NCBI GenBank assembly: GCA_022486625.1
Contig: JAKVKH010000006.1
Location: 44,345-108,344 of the forward strand
Length of the DNA stretch: 64,000 bases
Reading direction: 5' to 3'
From: Butyrivibrio sp.
Lineage (GTDB): Bacteria; Bacillota; Clostridia; Lachnospirales; Lachnospiraceae
Positions within the stretch are counted from its first letter, which is position 1. Every line of letters starts with the position of its first letter. This document shows, piece after piece, positions 43,636-53,429 of the stretch. Below the pieces are notes generated by a model that was not told the origin of the DNA, made no database searches, and worked only from the letters and a program-made list of their open reading frames with translations. A program made the position numbers and the translations under genes.

Positions 43636-45015
43636 ATGGCAAAAAGTCATGAACTGGATATGACCAAGGGAAATCCTTCCGAACTGATTCTGAAATTCAT
43701 GGTTCCGCTGGTGATCGGCAATGTATTTCAGCAGTTCTATAATATGGCAGATACAATTATTGTCGGCAGATTTGTAGGCGTGAGAGCGCTTGCCGCAGTT
43801 GGTGCAACAGGTACGATCATGTTCCTGATCCTGGGATTTCTGATGGGACTTCTGCAGGGATTTACCGTCATCACTGCGCAGCGATTCGGAGCGGGAGATG
43901 AAAGCGGAGTGAAGCAGAGTGTTGCCAATGCGGCAATTCTTTCTGTAATCATGACGGTGATCTTCACAGTGATCAGTGTACGCTTTATGGATGATCTGCT
44001 GCATCTGATGAATACATCGCAGGATATGTACGACATGGCCAGAACCTATATCATTATTATCTGTTATGGTATCGGTGCCAGTATGCTGTATAATCTGCTG
44101 GCAAGTCTTCTGCGCGCAGTCGGAAACAGTAAGGCACCGCTTTATTTTCTGATTATTTCTGCAGTTCTTAATATTTTTCTGGATCTGTTCCTGATCATTG
44201 TGATCCCGATGGGTGTTGCAGGAGCAGCGGTGGCAACAGTTCTTTCACAGGGGATCTCCGGAATTTTGTGCCTGATCTACATGATCCGCAGAGTCCCGCT
44301 CCTTATTCCTCGCAGACAGGACTGGCATCTGGACTCGCAGTGCAGCCGCAATCAGATCTCCATCGGACTTCCCATGGCACTGCAGTTTTCAATCACAGCA
44401 ATCGGTACGATCATGGTACAGTCTTCCCTGAATCTGCTGGGATCTGTTGCTGTTGCTGCATATACAGTAGCCTGCAAGGTAGAACAGCTTTTTACACAGG
44501 TCTTTTCTTCCATTGGTATGACCGATGCAACCTATGCGGCGCAGAATATGGGCCTTGGGAATATAAAGCGCATCAAAAAAGGCGTTGTAATTTCTAACGC
44601 CTATTCAGCCATTTATGCAGTGATTATATATGGGTGTCTGTATTTTACCTGTCCGTTTTTTACAAAAATCTTCATCAGCAGTTCGGTGACGTCTGATCTG
44701 CCGACGATCATCGGTTATGTGGAAACATATATCCATTTGTGCGGACTGTTCTTTATTCCGCTTGGCATGATCTTTATTTTCCGTAATATCATGCAGGGCT
44801 GCGGTTATTCTTTCTGGCCGATGATGGGCGGTGTTATGGAACTGGGATGCCGCGCTGTTGTGGCCATTCTGGCGGCCAGAAACGGAAGCTTTGCCGGAAT
44901 CTGCTGGGCCAATGCAAGTGCATGGCTGATCACCGGTATCTTTCTCTGGATCTGTTATTTTTTCGTAATCAGAAAAATTGAAAAGAAACATTCCTGTACA
45001 GTGAGCGGGACATAA
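43636..45015 (+). CDS. MATE-family efflux transporter
   Basis: The protein is 459 aa from ATG 43636, with AGGGAGAAG upstream. It has twelve predicted hydrophobic segments and typical MATE blocks: LKFMVPLVIGNVFQQFYNMAD, quoted here as VFQQFYNMADTIIVG, and GNSKAPLYFLIISAVLNIFLD in the middle. Such proteins export cationic drugs or metabolites using Na+ or H+ gradients. The gene is divergent from pyrBI and converges on the DUF5050 gene with 5 bp between stops. Confidence 0.92.
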   Translation: MAKSHELDMTKGNPSELILKFMVPLVIGNVFQQFYNMADTIIVGRFVGVRALAAVGATGTIMFLILGFLMGLLQGFTVITAQRFGAGDESGVKQSVANAAILSVIMTVIFTVISVRFMDDLLHLMNTSQDMYDMARTYIIIICYGIGASMLYNLLASLLRAVGNSKAPLYFLIISAVLNIFLDLFLIIVIPMGVAGAAVATVLSQGISGILCLIYMIRRVPLLIPRRQDWHLDSQCSRNQISIGLPMALQFSITAIGTIMVQSSLNLLGSVAVAAYTVACKVEQLFTQVFSSIGMTDATYAAQNMGLGNIKRIKKGVVISNAYSAIYAVIIYGCLYFTCPFFTKIFISSSVTSDLPTIIGYVETYIHLCGLFFIPLGMIFIFRNIMQGCGYSFWPMMGGVMELGCRAVVAILAARNGSFAGICWANASAWLITGIFLWICYFFVIRKIEKKHSCTVSGT

Positions 45016-45020
45016 GTCTG

Positions 45021-46040
45021 TCACTTTATCTGCGGATTGAACTGCGTCGGGGCAGAGGATCCGTCAAGTGGCATGTGATAGGTGGTTACGTCATCACCGT
45101 ATTTCATGAAGTATACATATTTTGAGGTCAGATTGATACTGTTGTAAATACCATCAATAATGACACGATTGTCAGAACCATCCAGTTTCATCATTTTGAG
45201 TGCCGGATGTTCCTGTGAGGAATAGGCATAGTAAATGTAGGTGTCATTCAGGTTGAAAAAATCGATACGGTCCTGTGTGATGACCTGGCTTGTACCGTCC
45301 CGCAGATCCATCCGGCATAATCTGTAATTGCCGGTGACATCCATATAATACAGGTAGTTGCCCTGCACGACAGGGTCATAGTAATAGCCATTCGCCAGTG
45401 TGGAGACGCTGTCGCCATGCAGAGTGTCCATAGTGTGGAGGTTCTGTTCCTTATTGACACCATTATAATAAAGCAACCCGTTTACGTAGCAGGCGGGATT
45501 GATCATCTCTTCGGTGACTTTGGACTGTTTGGTCTTATCAATTCGAATCTTATACAGAGAGCCTCGGTTGGGCTCCTTGGACTGGTAGTACAGATAACTG
45601 CCGCACAACTGCATGCTGACGGTAAAGTCACGTACAAGACAGTTCATATTCTTACCGTTCTCCTTTGCCCGGTAGATACCATATTCATTAACGAAATGCC
45701 CAAGACCTGAGGACTGTTGAGAGGCAGAAGAATCCATATAGAAATAGATGTATTTGCCGCCGGCATTGATATATTTTGTATTCAGGGAAGTAAGCTGTTT
45801 CACATTAGATTCATCAACATTCATGGAATAGAGGCAGTGACTGCTCTGAGAGTTGGAAAAAAATACCTTACCGTTATTTTCACAGAAATAGCCATAGTTG
45901 TTCAGATTGCCGGCTGTGTTACCGGTGGTATTATCCGGATTCATTTTTACGGAATTTCCCATCAGATAAAATACGCCGCCGCCAATGAGCGCTGCCATAA
46001 TCAATATAAAGCCAATAACAATTTTTGCATTCCTGGACAT
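45021..46040 (-). CDS. DUF5050 membrane-anchored extracytoplasmic protein
   Basis: The protein is 339 aa from ATG 46040 (GGAGG 5 nt upstream). One N-terminal membrane helix (AKIVIGFILIMAALIGGGVFYL) is followed by an extracellular region of repeated Tyr-rich strands: YIYFYMDSS, YLYYQSK, YLYYMDVTGNYRL, YIYYAYSS. This fits the beta-propeller-like DUF5050 family. Role unknown; attachment to the membrane outer face is likely. It has a strong minus-strand promoter at 46105. Confidence 0.88.
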   Translation of the reverse strand: MSRNAKIVIGFILIMAALIGGGVFYLMGNSVKMNPDNTTGNTAGNLNNYGYFCENNGKVFFSNSQSSHCLYSMNVDESNVKQLTSLNTKYINAGGKYIYFYMDSSASQQSSGLGHFVNEYGIYRAKENGKNMNCLVRDFTVSMQLCGSYLYYQSKEPNRGSLYKIRIDKTKQSKVTEEMINPACYVNGLLYYNGVNKEQNLHTMDTLHGDSVSTLANGYYYDPVVQGNYLYYMDVTGNYRLCRMDLRDGTSQVITQDRIDFFNLNDTYIYYAYSSQEHPALKMMKLDGSDNRVIIDGIYNSINLTSKYVYFMKYGDDVTTYHMPLDGSSAPTQFNPQIK

Positions 46041-46104
46041 ATGCACCTCCGGCCGGAAATGGAGCGGGATTAATCTTTTGTCCGGCTATTTTTATCCTAT
46101 CTTC

Positions 46105-46133
46105 ATTATAGAAGAGTTGAATCTTGCTATCAA
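46105..46133 (-). promoter_or_regulatory. Minus-strand promoter of the DUF5050 gene
   Basis: On the minus strand TTGATA is followed after 17 bp by a perfect TATAAT, about 65 bp before the start codon. Confidence 0.75.
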
Positions 46134-46238
46134 GGCGCATTTGTTCTAAAATGCGAATAAGAGTCGCAGAATATTGCGGCATACGCCGGAAAGGAACAGG
46201 CAGAGACACATAATATGCCGGGAAAACAGGGGAGCAGT

Positions 46239-47366
46239 ATGGAACTTACAGAACTTCGCGGTCAGCTAGACGAAATCGATCAGCAGATTGTTGCTCTTTA
46301 TGAGAAGAGAATGGAGATCTGCTCACAGGTTGCAGATTATAAAATCGAAACCGGTAAAAAAGTATTTGACCGGGCAAGGGAACAGGAGAAAATTCGCAGC
46401 GTCAGGGCGCTTACACACAATGATTTCAACAGCACCGGGGTAGAGGAACTGTTCGAACAGATTATGTCCATGAGTCGGAAACTTCAGTATCAGAAGCTGA
46501 CGGCGGAGGGTACATCGGGGAAACTCCCGTTCATCGAAGTGGAGGATCTTGATCGTCTTCATGCCAGAGTTGTATTTCAGGGTGCAGAAGGTGCATATTC
46601 GCAGGCTGCCATGCAGAAATTTTTCGGGGAAAAGGTACACAGTTTCCATGTGGATACCTTCCGCGATGCCATGGGTGCAATTGAGGACGGAAGTGCAGAC
46701 TATGCGGTTCTGCCGATTGAAAACTCCACGGCGGGAATTGTCAGTGAGATCTATGATCTGTTAACAGAATATGAGAATTATATTGTCGGAGAACAGATTA
46801 TTAAAATTGAACACTGTCTGATCGTACTGCCGGGAACAAAAACAGAAGAGATCAGAACCGTCTATTCACATCCGCAGTCACTCATGCAGAGTGCAAGATT
46901 TCTTTCAGAGCATGCTGACTGGCAGCAGGTCGGTATGAAGAACAATGCTTTTGCCGTCAGGAAAATTGCTGAGGACAAAGATCATACAGAGGCTGCAATT
47001 GCAAGTGAATATGCGGCGAAATACTATGGCATGGAAGTCCTGCAGAAGGGCATTAATCAGTCAGATACCAATTCCACCAGATTTATTATTGTAACCAATC
47101 AGAAGATTTTTTTAAAAAAGGCAAATAAGATCAGCATCTGTCTGGAGGTTCAGCATGAAGCCGGATCTCTGTATCATGTGCTGTCTCATTTTATATATAA
47201 CCATTTAAATATGACCAAAATTGAAAGCAGGCCGATCGAGGACCGCAACTGGGAATACCGTTTCTTCATTGATTTTGAGGGCAACCTTGCTGACAGTGCT
47301 GTTAAAAATGCGCTTCGAGGACTGAGGGAGGAGACCAGGCAACTGAAAATTCTGGGAAACTACTAG
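46239..47366 (+). CDS. pheA: Bifunctional chorismate mutase / prephenate dehydratase
   Basis: This 375-aa P-protein starts at ATG 46239 (MELTELRGQLDEIDQQIVAL). Residues 1-90 are an AroQ chorismate mutase. The prephenate dehydratase follows with VVFQGAEGAYSQAAMQKFFG, PIENSTAGIVSEIYDLL and NSTRFIIV (TRF motif). The C-terminal ACT domain has GSLYHVLSHF and KIESRPIEDR (ESRP motif for phenylalanine feedback). It converts chorismate to phenylpyruvate. No T-box was seen upstream. Confidence 0.96.
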   Translation: MELTELRGQLDEIDQQIVALYEKRMEICSQVADYKIETGKKVFDRAREQEKIRSVRALTHNDFNSTGVEELFEQIMSMSRKLQYQKLTAEGTSGKLPFIEVEDLDRLHARVVFQGAEGAYSQAAMQKFFGEKVHSFHVDTFRDAMGAIEDGSADYAVLPIENSTAGIVSEIYDLLTEYENYIVGEQIIKIEHCLIVLPGTKTEEIRTVYSHPQSLMQSARFLSEHADWQQVGMKNNAFAVRKIAEDKDHTEAAIASEYAAKYYGMEVLQKGINQSDTNSTRFIIVTNQKIFLKKANKISICLEVQHEAGSLYHVLSHFIYNHLNMTKIESRPIEDRNWEYRFFIDFEGNLADSAVKNALRGLREETRQLKILGNY

Positions 47367-47391
47367 ACACAGATACGAGGAGAAAACTGTT

Positions 47392-48693
47392 ATGCGGGAA
47401 AATGAACTGATTATCTATCGAAATTTCGACAATGAGGAAATCCTTAACGACATGTCCAGGCTGTTTGAACACAGCAGAGAAGGCAAGATTGATGTGACCG
47501 GCGACAGAAAAACGCTGTATACCTGCATGAGCAGATTGACAGAACTGGCAGGAAAGAGCGGCTTCTATGGGAACCTTTGGCACTGTTATCTGACATCACT
47601 TCTGGTCAACCATGAGAACAGCTACAGCATGGCGACCGAGATCAGAGGAAAGGTCGAGGGTACAATTAATGACATTGCTCTTCATGACATAGAGATTTTC
47701 AAGGATTTTTTTGATTATGACTTTACATCACTTCTGCATCAGCTGTCGGTGCCGGAATTTAACGTACTGCTGGACTACCATGCATGCTCTGTGGAGAGCA
47801 GAATGTACAACCACAGAATTCGTGACAGAATCTGTACGCTGGCGCAGGCGCTTGCAAAGAGCAGTGATGCAGGCGAAATGAAGGATACACTGACACAGTT
47901 CTATAAAGAATACGGTGTCGGCAAGTTTGGTCTGCACAAGGCATTCCGTATCAGCCATACAGATGACGGCGCACAGATTCAGCCGATCAAGAATATCCGC
48001 CATGTGAATCTGGAGGATCTTGTCGGTTATGAAATTGCCAAGAAGAAACTGATCGACAACACAGAAGCATTTGTTGAAGGCAGAATGGCCAACAATTGTC
48101 TGCTGTACGGAGATGCGGGAACTGGTAAGAGTTCCAGTATCAAGGCTATTGCCAATGAATATTTCGATCAGGGTCTTCGTATCATTGAAGTCTATAAGCA
48201 CCAGTTTCAGGATCTGAATGATGTCATTGATCAGATCAAGGGCAGAAATTATCGTTTTATTATATATATGGATGATCTTTCCTTTGAAGAATTTGAAATT
48301 GAATATAAATATCTGAAGGCAGTTATTGAAGGTGGACTTGAGAAAAAACCTGAGAATGTCCTCATCTATGCGACATCCAACCGTCGTCATCTGATTCGTG
48401 AGAGCTTCAAGGATAAGCCGACGCTTGAAGATGATGATATTCATCGTAATGATACAGTACAGGAGAAGTTGTCACTGGTAGATCGTTTTGGTGTCACCAT
48501 TTACTTCGGTGCACCGAGCCAGGATGAGTTCCGTGGTATTGTGAAGGAGCTGGCAGAGCGCAATGGAATTCACATGTCAGATGAGGATCTGTTCCTGAAG
48601 GCAAATAAGTGGGAAATGGCACATGGAGGACTTTCCGGCAGAACAGCACAGCAGTTTATTGACTATCTGGTGGGAACAGAACTGAGTCATTAA
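47392..48693 (+). CDS. DUF815 AAA-type ATPase
   Basis: The 433-aa protein has an N-terminal helical region (about residues 1-190). The ATPase domain shows P-loop LLYGDAGTGKSSSIKAIANE, FIIYMDDLSFEEFE as Walker B, and ATSNRRHLIRESF as sensor region. LSLVDRFGVTIYF is typical of DUF815. The cellular role of this family is not established. It lies between pheA and the polyphosphate genes with short gaps (25 and 22 bp). Confidence 0.92.
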   Translation: MRENELIIYRNFDNEEILNDMSRLFEHSREGKIDVTGDRKTLYTCMSRLTELAGKSGFYGNLWHCYLTSLLVNHENSYSMATEIRGKVEGTINDIALHDIEIFKDFFDYDFTSLLHQLSVPEFNVLLDYHACSVESRMYNHRIRDRICTLAQALAKSSDAGEMKDTLTQFYKEYGVGKFGLHKAFRISHTDDGAQIQPIKNIRHVNLEDLVGYEIAKKKLIDNTEAFVEGRMANNCLLYGDAGTGKSSSIKAIANEYFDQGLRIIEVYKHQFQDLNDVIDQIKGRNYRFIIYMDDLSFEEFEIEYKYLKAVIEGGLEKKPENVLIYATSNRRHLIRESFKDKPTLEDDDIHRNDTVQEKLSLVDRFGVTIYFGAPSQDEFRGIVKELAERNGIHMSDEDLFLKANKWEMAHGGLSGRTAQQFIDYLVGTELSH

Positions 48694-48715
48694 CATGGAA
48701 AAAGGGGTATAGCAT

Positions 48716-50269
48716 ATGGCGGGTGAAATCTTCGCGGCGATTGATGTAGGCTCTTATGAGCTTTCCATGAAGATATTTGAGATTTCAGTAAAAAGAGGGG
48801 TCAGGGAGCTGGATCATATCCGGCACAGGATAGATCTGGGAACTGAAACCTACGCAACAGGCAAGATCAGCACAGAGCATGTACATGAGATGACAAGAGT
48901 CCTGCAGGAGTATGAGTCTGTCATGGAGTCATATGGAACAACACATTATCAGGCATACGGAACAAGTGCCATGCGTGAAACGGATAATATCAATGTGGTA
49001 CTCGAGCAGCTTGAACAGCGTGCGGGGATTCATGTGGATGTGCTCAGTAATTCAGAGCAGCGTTTTCTGGATTATAAATCCATTGCCCTGCGGAATGAAG
49101 AATTTGCCAGAATTATTGAGAATCCGACAGCAATTGTGGATATTGGCGGCGGCAGCATTCAGATCTCGCTCTTTGACAATGACAAACTGGTCACCACGCA
49201 GAATATGAAGCTGGGGGTATTGCGGTTGCACCAGACGCTGAATCTTCTGGGAAGCGGTACCAGAAAATATCGTGAAATGGTAACAGAACTTGTAGAATCA
49301 CAGCTGACTGTTTTTGAAAAACTGTATCTGAAGGATCGCAGGTTTAAAAATCTGATCATCATTGATGATTATATTTCTCCCGTGATGCAGAAGCTGAAGT
49401 TTGGTGACTGTGAACGGGGGTATGCCGGCCGTCAGCGGTTTGAAGAGTTCATCGGTAAGACAGGAGAAAAGTCCAGGCAGGCACTGTGTAAAGAATTGAA
49501 CATTCCGGATGAGAATATTCCGCTTTTGTATATTTCCGGTCTTCTGATCAGAAGCATTGCGGGTGCACTGGATGCGGAGATGCTTTGGGCACCCGGAATG
49601 ACACTTTGCGACGGAATTGCCTACGAATATGCAGAGCGTAAGAAGTTCATCCAGCCTGCGCATGATTTTGAACAGGATATTCTGGCCTGTGCGCAGAATA
49701 TCTCCAAGCGTTACATGGGCAGCAGATCAAGGGCTGAGACCCTGCAGGCGATTGCCATGCCGATTTTTGATCATATGAAGAAAATCCACGGACTTGGTAA
49801 AAGAGAACGCCTTTTGCTGCAGATCGCTACGGTTCTGCATGACTGTGGCAAATATGTCAGTCTTGTGAATCTGGGTGAATGTTCCTATAATATCATTATG
49901 TCAACTGAAATTATTGGACTGTCTCATAAGGAACGTGAGATTGTGGCAAATGTCGTGCTTTTTAATCACGAACCCTTTGAATATTATAATGATCACAGTG
50001 AGCGGTATGCCAAGATCGATCATGATGCGTATCTGATCATTGCCAAGCTGACTGCGATTCTGCGGGTAGCCAACGGCCTTGATCGTACGCACAGACAGAA
50101 ATTCAGGGATGTTCACGTTGTACTCAGGGAGAATGAGAACGAGCTGGTGATCAATGTTGACACCATGAATGATATTACTGTGGAGCAGGGACTTTTTGGC
50201 AACAGAGCAGGATTCTTTGAAGAAATATTCGGAATCCGTCCGGTTATCAGACAGAAACGCATGATTTGA
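48716..50269 (+). CDS. ppx: Ppx/GppA exopolyphosphatase with HD domain
   Basis: The 517-aa protein has an actin-like fold: FAAIDVGSYELSMKIFEI, then AYGTSAMRE and AIVDIGGGSIQISLF. A C-terminal HD-type domain has ATVLHDCGKYVSLVN and VVLFNHEP. It hydrolyses polyphosphate or the pppGpp 5'-phosphate. Being next to ppk1 favours polyphosphate. The gap to ppk1 is 39 bp, with a shared operon likely. Confidence 0.93.
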   Translation: MAGEIFAAIDVGSYELSMKIFEISVKRGVRELDHIRHRIDLGTETYATGKISTEHVHEMTRVLQEYESVMESYGTTHYQAYGTSAMRETDNINVVLEQLEQRAGIHVDVLSNSEQRFLDYKSIALRNEEFARIIENPTAIVDIGGGSIQISLFDNDKLVTTQNMKLGVLRLHQTLNLLGSGTRKYREMVTELVESQLTVFEKLYLKDRRFKNLIIIDDYISPVMQKLKFGDCERGYAGRQRFEEFIGKTGEKSRQALCKELNIPDENIPLLYISGLLIRSIAGALDAEMLWAPGMTLCDGIAYEYAERKKFIQPAHDFEQDILACAQNISKRYMGSRSRAETLQAIAMPIFDHMKKIHGLGKRERLLLQIATVLHDCGKYVSLVNLGECSYNIIMSTEIIGLSHKEREIVANVVLFNHEPFEYYNDHSERYAKIDHDAYLIIAKLTAILRVANGLDRTHRQKFRDVHVVLRENENELVINVDTMNDITVEQGLFGNRAGFFEEIFGIRPVIRQKRMI

Positions 50270-50308
50270 GGACGTTGTGAATGCGCGGGAATGTGAAGGA
50301 GCATATAT

Positions 50309-52459
50309 ATGGCAGGAAAAGAGAAGGAAAAAGAGATAGATTTTTTTAATCCTGAGTATTATACCAATCGGGAACTGAGCTGGCTGCAGTTTAATGAGAG
50401 ATGCCTGTCGGAGGCAAGAGACCGCTCCAATCCCCTGTTTGAGAGGCTGAAGTTTCTGAGCATAACTGCGAGCAATCTGGACGAGTTCTTTATGGTGCGT
50501 GTGGCATCATTGAAGGATATGGTGAACGCCGACTATAAGAAGCTGGATATTGCTGGAATGACAGCAAAGGAGCAGTTGACGGCAGTAACGAAGGCTGTAC
50601 ATGAATTTGCAGAGATGCAGTATTCAACTTATAATCGGGCACTTGTGCCGCAGCTTGAGCAGAACGGACTCGTGATTGTGAGAAATCATACGGATCTGAC
50701 TGAGGAAGAGGGACGGTATGCAGATCGCTATTTTAATGAATTTGTATATCCGGTGCTGACACCCATGGCAGTGGACTCTTCAAGACCGTTTCCGCTGATC
50801 CGGAACAAGACCCTGAATATCGGTGCTCTGGTCCGGAAAAAAGAGGGTGAAGAAGATCTGGACTTTGCAACTGTTCAGGTGCCTGATGTCATTCCGAGGA
50901 TTCTGGAACTGCCGACAGGAGAAGGAAAGCCCAGAAAAGTTATTCTGCTGGAAGAAATCATTGAGCGGAATATGGCGAGGCTGTTCCTGAATTATGATAT
51001 TGTCTGCTGTTATCCTTTCCGCGTCGGCAGAAATGCCGATCTGTCCATTGATGAGGATGAGGCAGAGGATCTTTTGAAAGAAATAGAAAAACAGCTTAAA
51101 AAGCGTCAGTGGGGGCAGGCTATTCGCCTGGAAGTTGACAGCAGAATGGATAAGCGCCTCTTAAAGGTTATCTCACAGGAACTGCAGGTGGCACCTGAAG
51201 AGGTGTATCGGATTGATGGTCCGCTTGATCTGACGTTCCTGATGAAGATGTATAAGTTGGAGGGATTTGATCATCTGAAGGAACACGGTTATTCTGCACC
51301 ACAGCCGGTTCCGGAGCTGCCGGCGGACTGCAATATTTTCGAAGAAATCCGTAAGGGTGATATTTTGATGCATCATCCGTATGAAACATTTGATCCGGTC
51401 GTGCGCTTTGTGGCATCGGCGGCTTCAGATCCGGCAGTGCTTGCCATCAAACAGACACTTTACCGTGTCAGTGGTAATTCACCGATTATTGCTGCACTGG
51501 CGAAGGCAGCTGATAATGGCAAGCAGGTGACGGTGCTCGTAGAATTAAAGGCCAGATTTGATGAAGAAAATAATATTGTCTGGGCGAAAATGCTGGAGAA
51601 AGCAGGCTGCCATGTGATTTATGGACTGGTGGGGCTTAAGACCCACTGCAAGATTACACTGGTCGTCCGCAGAGAAGAGGACGGAATCAACAGATATGTG
51701 CATCTTGCAACCGGTAATTATAATGATTCGACAGCCAAGTTGTATACGGATGTCGGTATGTTCACCTGCAAGGAAGCTTACGGCGAGGATGCTACGGCAG
51801 TGTTTAATATGCTTTCCGGTTATTCGGAGCCGCTTTCATGGAATCGTCTGAGTCTTGCACCCCTGTGGCTGAAGGACCGCGTGTTGTATCTGATTCACAG
51901 AGAAACACAGAATGCCAGAAACGGGGAGTCTGCACATATTATTGCAAAGATGAATTCCATCTGTCACCAGGAAGTCATTGCAGCACTTTACGAAGCAAGT
52001 GCTGCAGGCGTGAAGATTGATCTGATTGTCAGAGGAATCTGCAGTCTGAAAACGGGAATTCCGGGCGTAAGTGAGAACATTACCGTTCGCTCCATTGTCG
52101 GCAATTTTCTTGAGCACAGCAGAATCTTTTACTTTGAGAATGCCGGCAAACCTGAGTACTATTGCAGTAGTGCAGATTGGATGCCACGTAATCTTGAGCG
52201 TCGTGTGGAGATCCTGTTTCCTGTAGAAAATGAGGATCTGAGGGGAAGAATTATGCACATTCTGCAGACAGAACTGAAGGATACGGAGAAAGCGCATATT
52301 CTGAACAAGGATGGCGTGTATGTCAAGATAGATCGCAGAGGCAAGACCCCACTGAATTCACAGAAACTGTTCGGAGAAGAGGCGGTAAAGGCGGTCAGAT
52401 CTTCTGAAAATGAGAACAGCAGGGTGTTTGTACCGGAAATGAAAGGACCACAGGAATGA
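50309..52459 (+). CDS. ppk1: Polyphosphate kinase 1
   Basis: This 716-aa Ppk1 makes long-chain polyphosphate reversibly from ATP. N-terminal YTNRELSWLQFNERCLSEA, then HHPYETFDPVVRFV, and GLKTHCKITLVVRRE with the autophosphorylated His (about 446). RYVHLATGNYND has the second conserved His. Length is normal. Making and degrading enzymes share one operon, which implies regulated turnover of polyphosphate. Its stop overlaps the maf start by 4 bp. Confidence 0.97.
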   Translation: MAGKEKEKEIDFFNPEYYTNRELSWLQFNERCLSEARDRSNPLFERLKFLSITASNLDEFFMVRVASLKDMVNADYKKLDIAGMTAKEQLTAVTKAVHEFAEMQYSTYNRALVPQLEQNGLVIVRNHTDLTEEEGRYADRYFNEFVYPVLTPMAVDSSRPFPLIRNKTLNIGALVRKKEGEEDLDFATVQVPDVIPRILELPTGEGKPRKVILLEEIIERNMARLFLNYDIVCCYPFRVGRNADLSIDEDEAEDLLKEIEKQLKKRQWGQAIRLEVDSRMDKRLLKVISQELQVAPEEVYRIDGPLDLTFLMKMYKLEGFDHLKEHGYSAPQPVPELPADCNIFEEIRKGDILMHHPYETFDPVVRFVASAASDPAVLAIKQTLYRVSGNSPIIAALAKAADNGKQVTVLVELKARFDEENNIVWAKMLEKAGCHVIYGLVGLKTHCKITLVVRREEDGINRYVHLATGNYNDSTAKLYTDVGMFTCKEAYGEDATAVFNMLSGYSEPLSWNRLSLAPLWLKDRVLYLIHRETQNARNGESAHIIAKMNSICHQEVIAALYEASAAGVKIDLIVRGICSLKTGIPGVSENITVRSIVGNFLEHSRIFYFENAGKPEYYCSSADWMPRNLERRVEILFPVENEDLRGRIMHILQTELKDTEKAHILNKDGVYVKIDRRGKTPLNSQKLFGEEAVKAVRSSENENSRVFVPEMKGPQE

Positions 52460-53061
52460 GCAGAATTATACTGGCATCAGCTTCCCCAAGAAGACGGGAA
52501 CTTCTGACACAGGCGGGGCTTGCCTATACTGTACTGCCGGCTTGCGGCGAAGAAGTCATTACTGGCACATATCCGGCGGAAGTGGTGGAGGGTCTTTCAA
52601 GGCAGAAGGGCGAAGAAGTGTGGCGGAAAATTTCCGGTGAAGAATTTTTTACACAGAATCGTGAAACGGTAGTTGTCATCGGAGCAGATACCGTTGTATC
52701 ATATAAAGAGAAGATACTTGGAAAACCAAAAGATCATACAGATGCATGCAGAACTATCTACATGCTGCAGGGGCAGACGCATCAGGTGTATACCGGGGTG
52801 ACACTTCTGTGGAAGCGTGAAGACGGGGAAAGCGGAAGCGTAGTATTTCATGAATGTACAGAAGTAAATGTCTATCCGATGTCTCAGGAAGAAATTGCGG
52901 CTTATGTGCAGACGGGAGAACCGGATGACAAGGCGGGCAGCTATGGGATTCAGGGAAAATTTGCAGTGTATGTGAAGGAAATTCACGGAGATTATAACAA
53001 TGTTGTAGGATTACCGGTTGCCAGGGTCTATCAGGAGATGAAAAATCATCACCTGATGTAA
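52456..53061 (+). CDS. maf: Maf-family nucleoside triphosphate pyrophosphatase
   Basis: The 201-aa protein opens MSRIILASASPRRRELLTQAG, shown here in part as ILASASPRRRELL. It carries the catalytic VIGADTVVSYKEKILGKP and the later DKAGSYGIQGKFAVYVKEI. Maf proteins hydrolyse modified or canonical NTPs and slow septum formation when overexpressed. The ATGA overlap with ppk1 couples their translation. Confidence 0.94.
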   Translation: MSRIILASASPRRRELLTQAGLAYTVLPACGEEVITGTYPAEVVEGLSRQKGEEVWRKISGEEFFTQNRETVVVIGADTVVSYKEKILGKPKDHTDACRTIYMLQGQTHQVYTGVTLLWKREDGESGSVVFHECTEVNVYPMSQEEIAAYVQTGEPDDKAGSYGIQGKFAVYVKEIHGDYNNVVGLPVARVYQEMKNHHLM

Positions 53062-53083
53062 TTCATGTAGGGAGGTTGATTTT

Positions 53084-53338
53084 ATGCATGAATACGATGA
53101 CGCAGTATTAAAATGTTTTCTGGAGAATCAGGGACAGCTCTTTCCGGAGGATGTGGCTTCCACAATGGAGGAAGCAGAAGCATTTCTTGAGGATTGTATG
53201 GCTGTTGTCGTAGATTCACCGGAAGAAGTCGAGGATTATCTGGACGAAGAAGGTCTGGATCCCGGCGAGGGTGACGTCCTGGATGCTGCTGAAGTATTTG
53301 ATGTCGGCGATGGCAGATATTTAATTGTAGAAGGCTGA
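53084..53338 (+). CDS. Small, very acidic protein of unknown function
   Basis: This 84-aa protein has about a third Asp/Glu (EEVEDYLDEEGLDPGEGD) and no signal or membrane helix. It starts at ATG 53084, with AGGGAGG 9 nt upstream. It directly follows maf by 22 bp and is followed by a hairpin, so it ends the ppx-ppk1-maf transcript. I do not recognise the family. A basic-protein or polyphosphate-pathway partner could be imagined but nothing in the sequence shows it. Confidence 0.75.
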   Translation: MHEYDDAVLKCFLENQGQLFPEDVASTMEEAEAFLEDCMAVVVDSPEEVEDYLDEEGLDPGEGDVLDAAEVFDVGDGRYLIVEG

Positions 53339-53346
53339 AGATCAGC

Positions 53347-53386
53347 AAGGGCTTCCGCAGGTGTGTGTCACCTTCAGGAGCCTTTT
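53347..53386 (+). terminator. Imperfect hairpin with short T run after the acidic protein gene
   Basis: AAGGGCTTCCGCAGGTG pairs with CACCTTCAGGAGCCTT (with mismatches) over a short loop, followed by TTTTGCTT. A weak terminator is likely. Confidence 0.55.
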
Positions 53387-53429
53387 GCTTATTTATGAAC
53401 GTTTCACCAATGAGGGGGGAAACGAACAG

